A stretch of 6,747 nucleotides of DNA from an uncultured Acidobacteriota bacterium (lineage in GTDB: Bacteria > Acidobacteriota > Thermoanaerobaculia > UBA5066). Positions within the stretch are counted from its first letter, which is position 1; the number at the start of each line of letters is the position of its first letter. The position numbers and the translations under genes are program-made. This document shows positions 5,820 through 6,747 of this stretch, one piece after another. The stretch lies in NCBI GenBank assembly GCA_937902605.1, contig CALFNC010000393.1:1-6747 (forward strand). The letters run 5' to 3'. Below the pieces are notes generated by a model. That model did no database searches. It had not been told where the DNA came from and saw nothing but the letters and a program-made list of their open reading frames with translations.

Positions 5820-6747
5820 GGAGGAATCTTCCCGACCGGTTCCGGACGCAGGTCCTCGTGGTCGGGACCGGCATCGCCGGGCTGACGACCGCCCTGGTCC
5901 TCGCGCGCCGCGGCCTCAAGGTCCACCTCGTCACGAAAGCGGCCGAGCCGGACGACTGCAACACGGCATGGGCACAGGGCGGGATCATCTACTTCGGGAA
6001 GAACGATTCCCCCGCATCGCTCGAGAAGGACATCCTCCGCGCGGGGGCCGGACTGTGCAACCCCGAGGCGGTCCGGTTCCTGGCAGAGCGGGGCCCGCGC
6101 GTCGTGGAAGAGTTGTTGCTCAAGGACGTGGGCGTTCCCTTCTCGCGCACGATCCGCGGGGAGCTGGACTTTACCCGCGAGGCGGCCCACTCCGTCGCGC
6201 GGATCGTCCACTCCGCCGACGCGACGGGCCGGGCGATCGAGGAGGCGATGCTCCGCCGGGTCCGGACCGAGGCCCGGATCACGATCTGGCCGGAAGCCAC
6301 GGCCATCGACCTGATCACGGCGCGGCACCACTCCACTGACGTCGAGCAGCGGTATGCGCTCCAGGACCCGTGCCTCGGGGCGTACATCCTCGACCGGACC
6401 GGGAGAGTCCACACGGTGCTGTCGGACTTCACCGTCCTGGCCACCGGCGGGGTCGGCCGGCTTTTCCTCCACACGACGAACACGCGGCATGCGATCGGCG
6501 ACGGGCTCGCGATGGCGCACCGCGCCGGTGCCGCCGTCTTGAACCTAGAGTACGTCCAGTTCCACCCGACGACGCTCTATCACCCGGACGCCAGTGCGTT
6601 TCTCATTTCAGAGTCGCTTCGGGGCGAGGGGGCGGTCCTGGTCAACCGCTCCGGCGAGGCCTTCATGGAACGGTACGACGCAAAGCGGAAGGACCTCGCT
6701 CCACGCGACGTCGTCACCCGCGCGATCGTCGAGGAGATGACGACCCG
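5816..6747 (+). CDS. nadB: L-aspartate oxidase, N-terminal 310 residues (runs off the window)
   Basis: This FAD enzyme oxidises L-aspartate to iminoaspartate, which NadA condenses with dihydroxyacetone phosphate to make quinolinate. The frame has no stop to the right edge; full-length NadB is about 530 residues. The only plausible start is TTG 5816, in a TTGA overlap with the nadC stop. The next in-frame alternative (GTG 5858) would remove the first strand of the FAD fold. Visible features are the dinucleotide site VLVVGTGIAGL (13-23), the NadB signature CNTAWAQGGI (48-57), FTREAAHS (119-126), HSADATGR (132-139), LATGG (208-212), the active-site QFHPTTLYHP (248-257), SESLRGEGA (265-273) and LAPRDVVTRA (294-303). 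E122, H250 and R297 correspond to active-site E121, H244 and R290 of the E. coli enzyme. S265 replaces its T259, a mild change. FAD ligands and fold look intact, so it should be active. AGGCGG at 5805-5810 is a weak ribosome site. Confidence 0.95.
   Translation, partial: MRRNLPDRFRTQVLVVGTGIAGLTTALVLARRGLKVHLVTKAAEPDDCNTAWAQGGIIYFGKNDSPASLEKDILRAGAGLCNPEAVRFLAERGPRVVEELLLKDVGVPFSRTIRGELDFTREAAHSVARIVHSADATGRAIEEAMLRRVRTEARITIWPEATAIDLITARHHSTDVEQRYALQDPCLGAYILDRTGRVHTVLSDFTVLATGGVGRLFLHTTNTRHAIGDGLAMAHRAGAAVLNLEYVQFHPTTLYHPDASAFLISESLRGEGAVLVNRSGEAFMERYDAKRKDLAPRDVVTRAIVEEMTT

Noticed and set aside
5761..6339. Long Arg/Gly/Pro-rich plus-strand frame across the start of nadB
   Set aside because: It is a shadow of nadB in another frame. 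The real frame carries all NadB motifs, while this one is low-complexity.

Overview
The window is about 6.7 kb of GC-rich bacterial chromosome with strong G/C preference at third codon positions. It carries ordinary metabolic and secreted-protease genes, and I see no rRNA, tRNA, CRISPR array, insertion sequence or phage gene. The mix of a secreted S46 dipeptidyl-peptidase, a paired-type M16 zinc protease with a long insert, and high GC would suit Acidobacteriota (for example the Thermoanaerobaculia/Holophagae side) or a similar GC-rich Gram-negative lineage. That placement is inference from gene content only. At least four of the genes appear to start with TTG or GTG instead of ATG.

Layout from left to right. 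(1) Bases 1-28, minus strand: the first nine codons of a gene that runs off the left edge, directly behind an M16 protease gene. (2) 41-1840, minus strand: a secreted M16 zinc protease. (3) 1841-2090: a 250-bp gap between divergent genes, with a GC hairpin. (4) 2091-2456, plus strand: a small cysteine-rich protein of the YgbA / 'nitrous oxide-stimulated promoter' family. (5) 2459-4645, minus strand: a secreted S46 serine dipeptidyl-peptidase resembling DPP7, converging on the YgbA-family gene with 2 bp between the stops. (6) 4646-4721: a short divergent promoter region with an AT island. (7) 4722-4884, plus strand: a probable two-helix membrane miniprotein whose frame is interrupted by +1 at a C5 run. 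(8) 4896-5819: nadC. (9) 5816 to the right edge: nadB, overlapping nadC by 4 bp and truncated by the window.

Functionally, nadB and nadC are two of the three steps of de novo NAD synthesis from aspartate. NadB makes iminoaspartate, NadA (not in the window) makes quinolinate, and NadC turns quinolinate into nicotinate mononucleotide. The M16 and S46 proteins both carry signal peptides and probably degrade peptides outside the cytoplasm, consistent with a peptide-consuming lifestyle. The YgbA-family protein has no established biochemical role.

I did not find a clearly new multi-gene system. The most notable spot is 4722-4896. There a membrane helix is read in the same open frame as nadC, but composition and hydrophobicity jump to the +1 frame at a CCC-C site. 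This is either a single-base error or indel, or a frameshift that separates a small membrane protein from a would-be membrane-NadC fusion.
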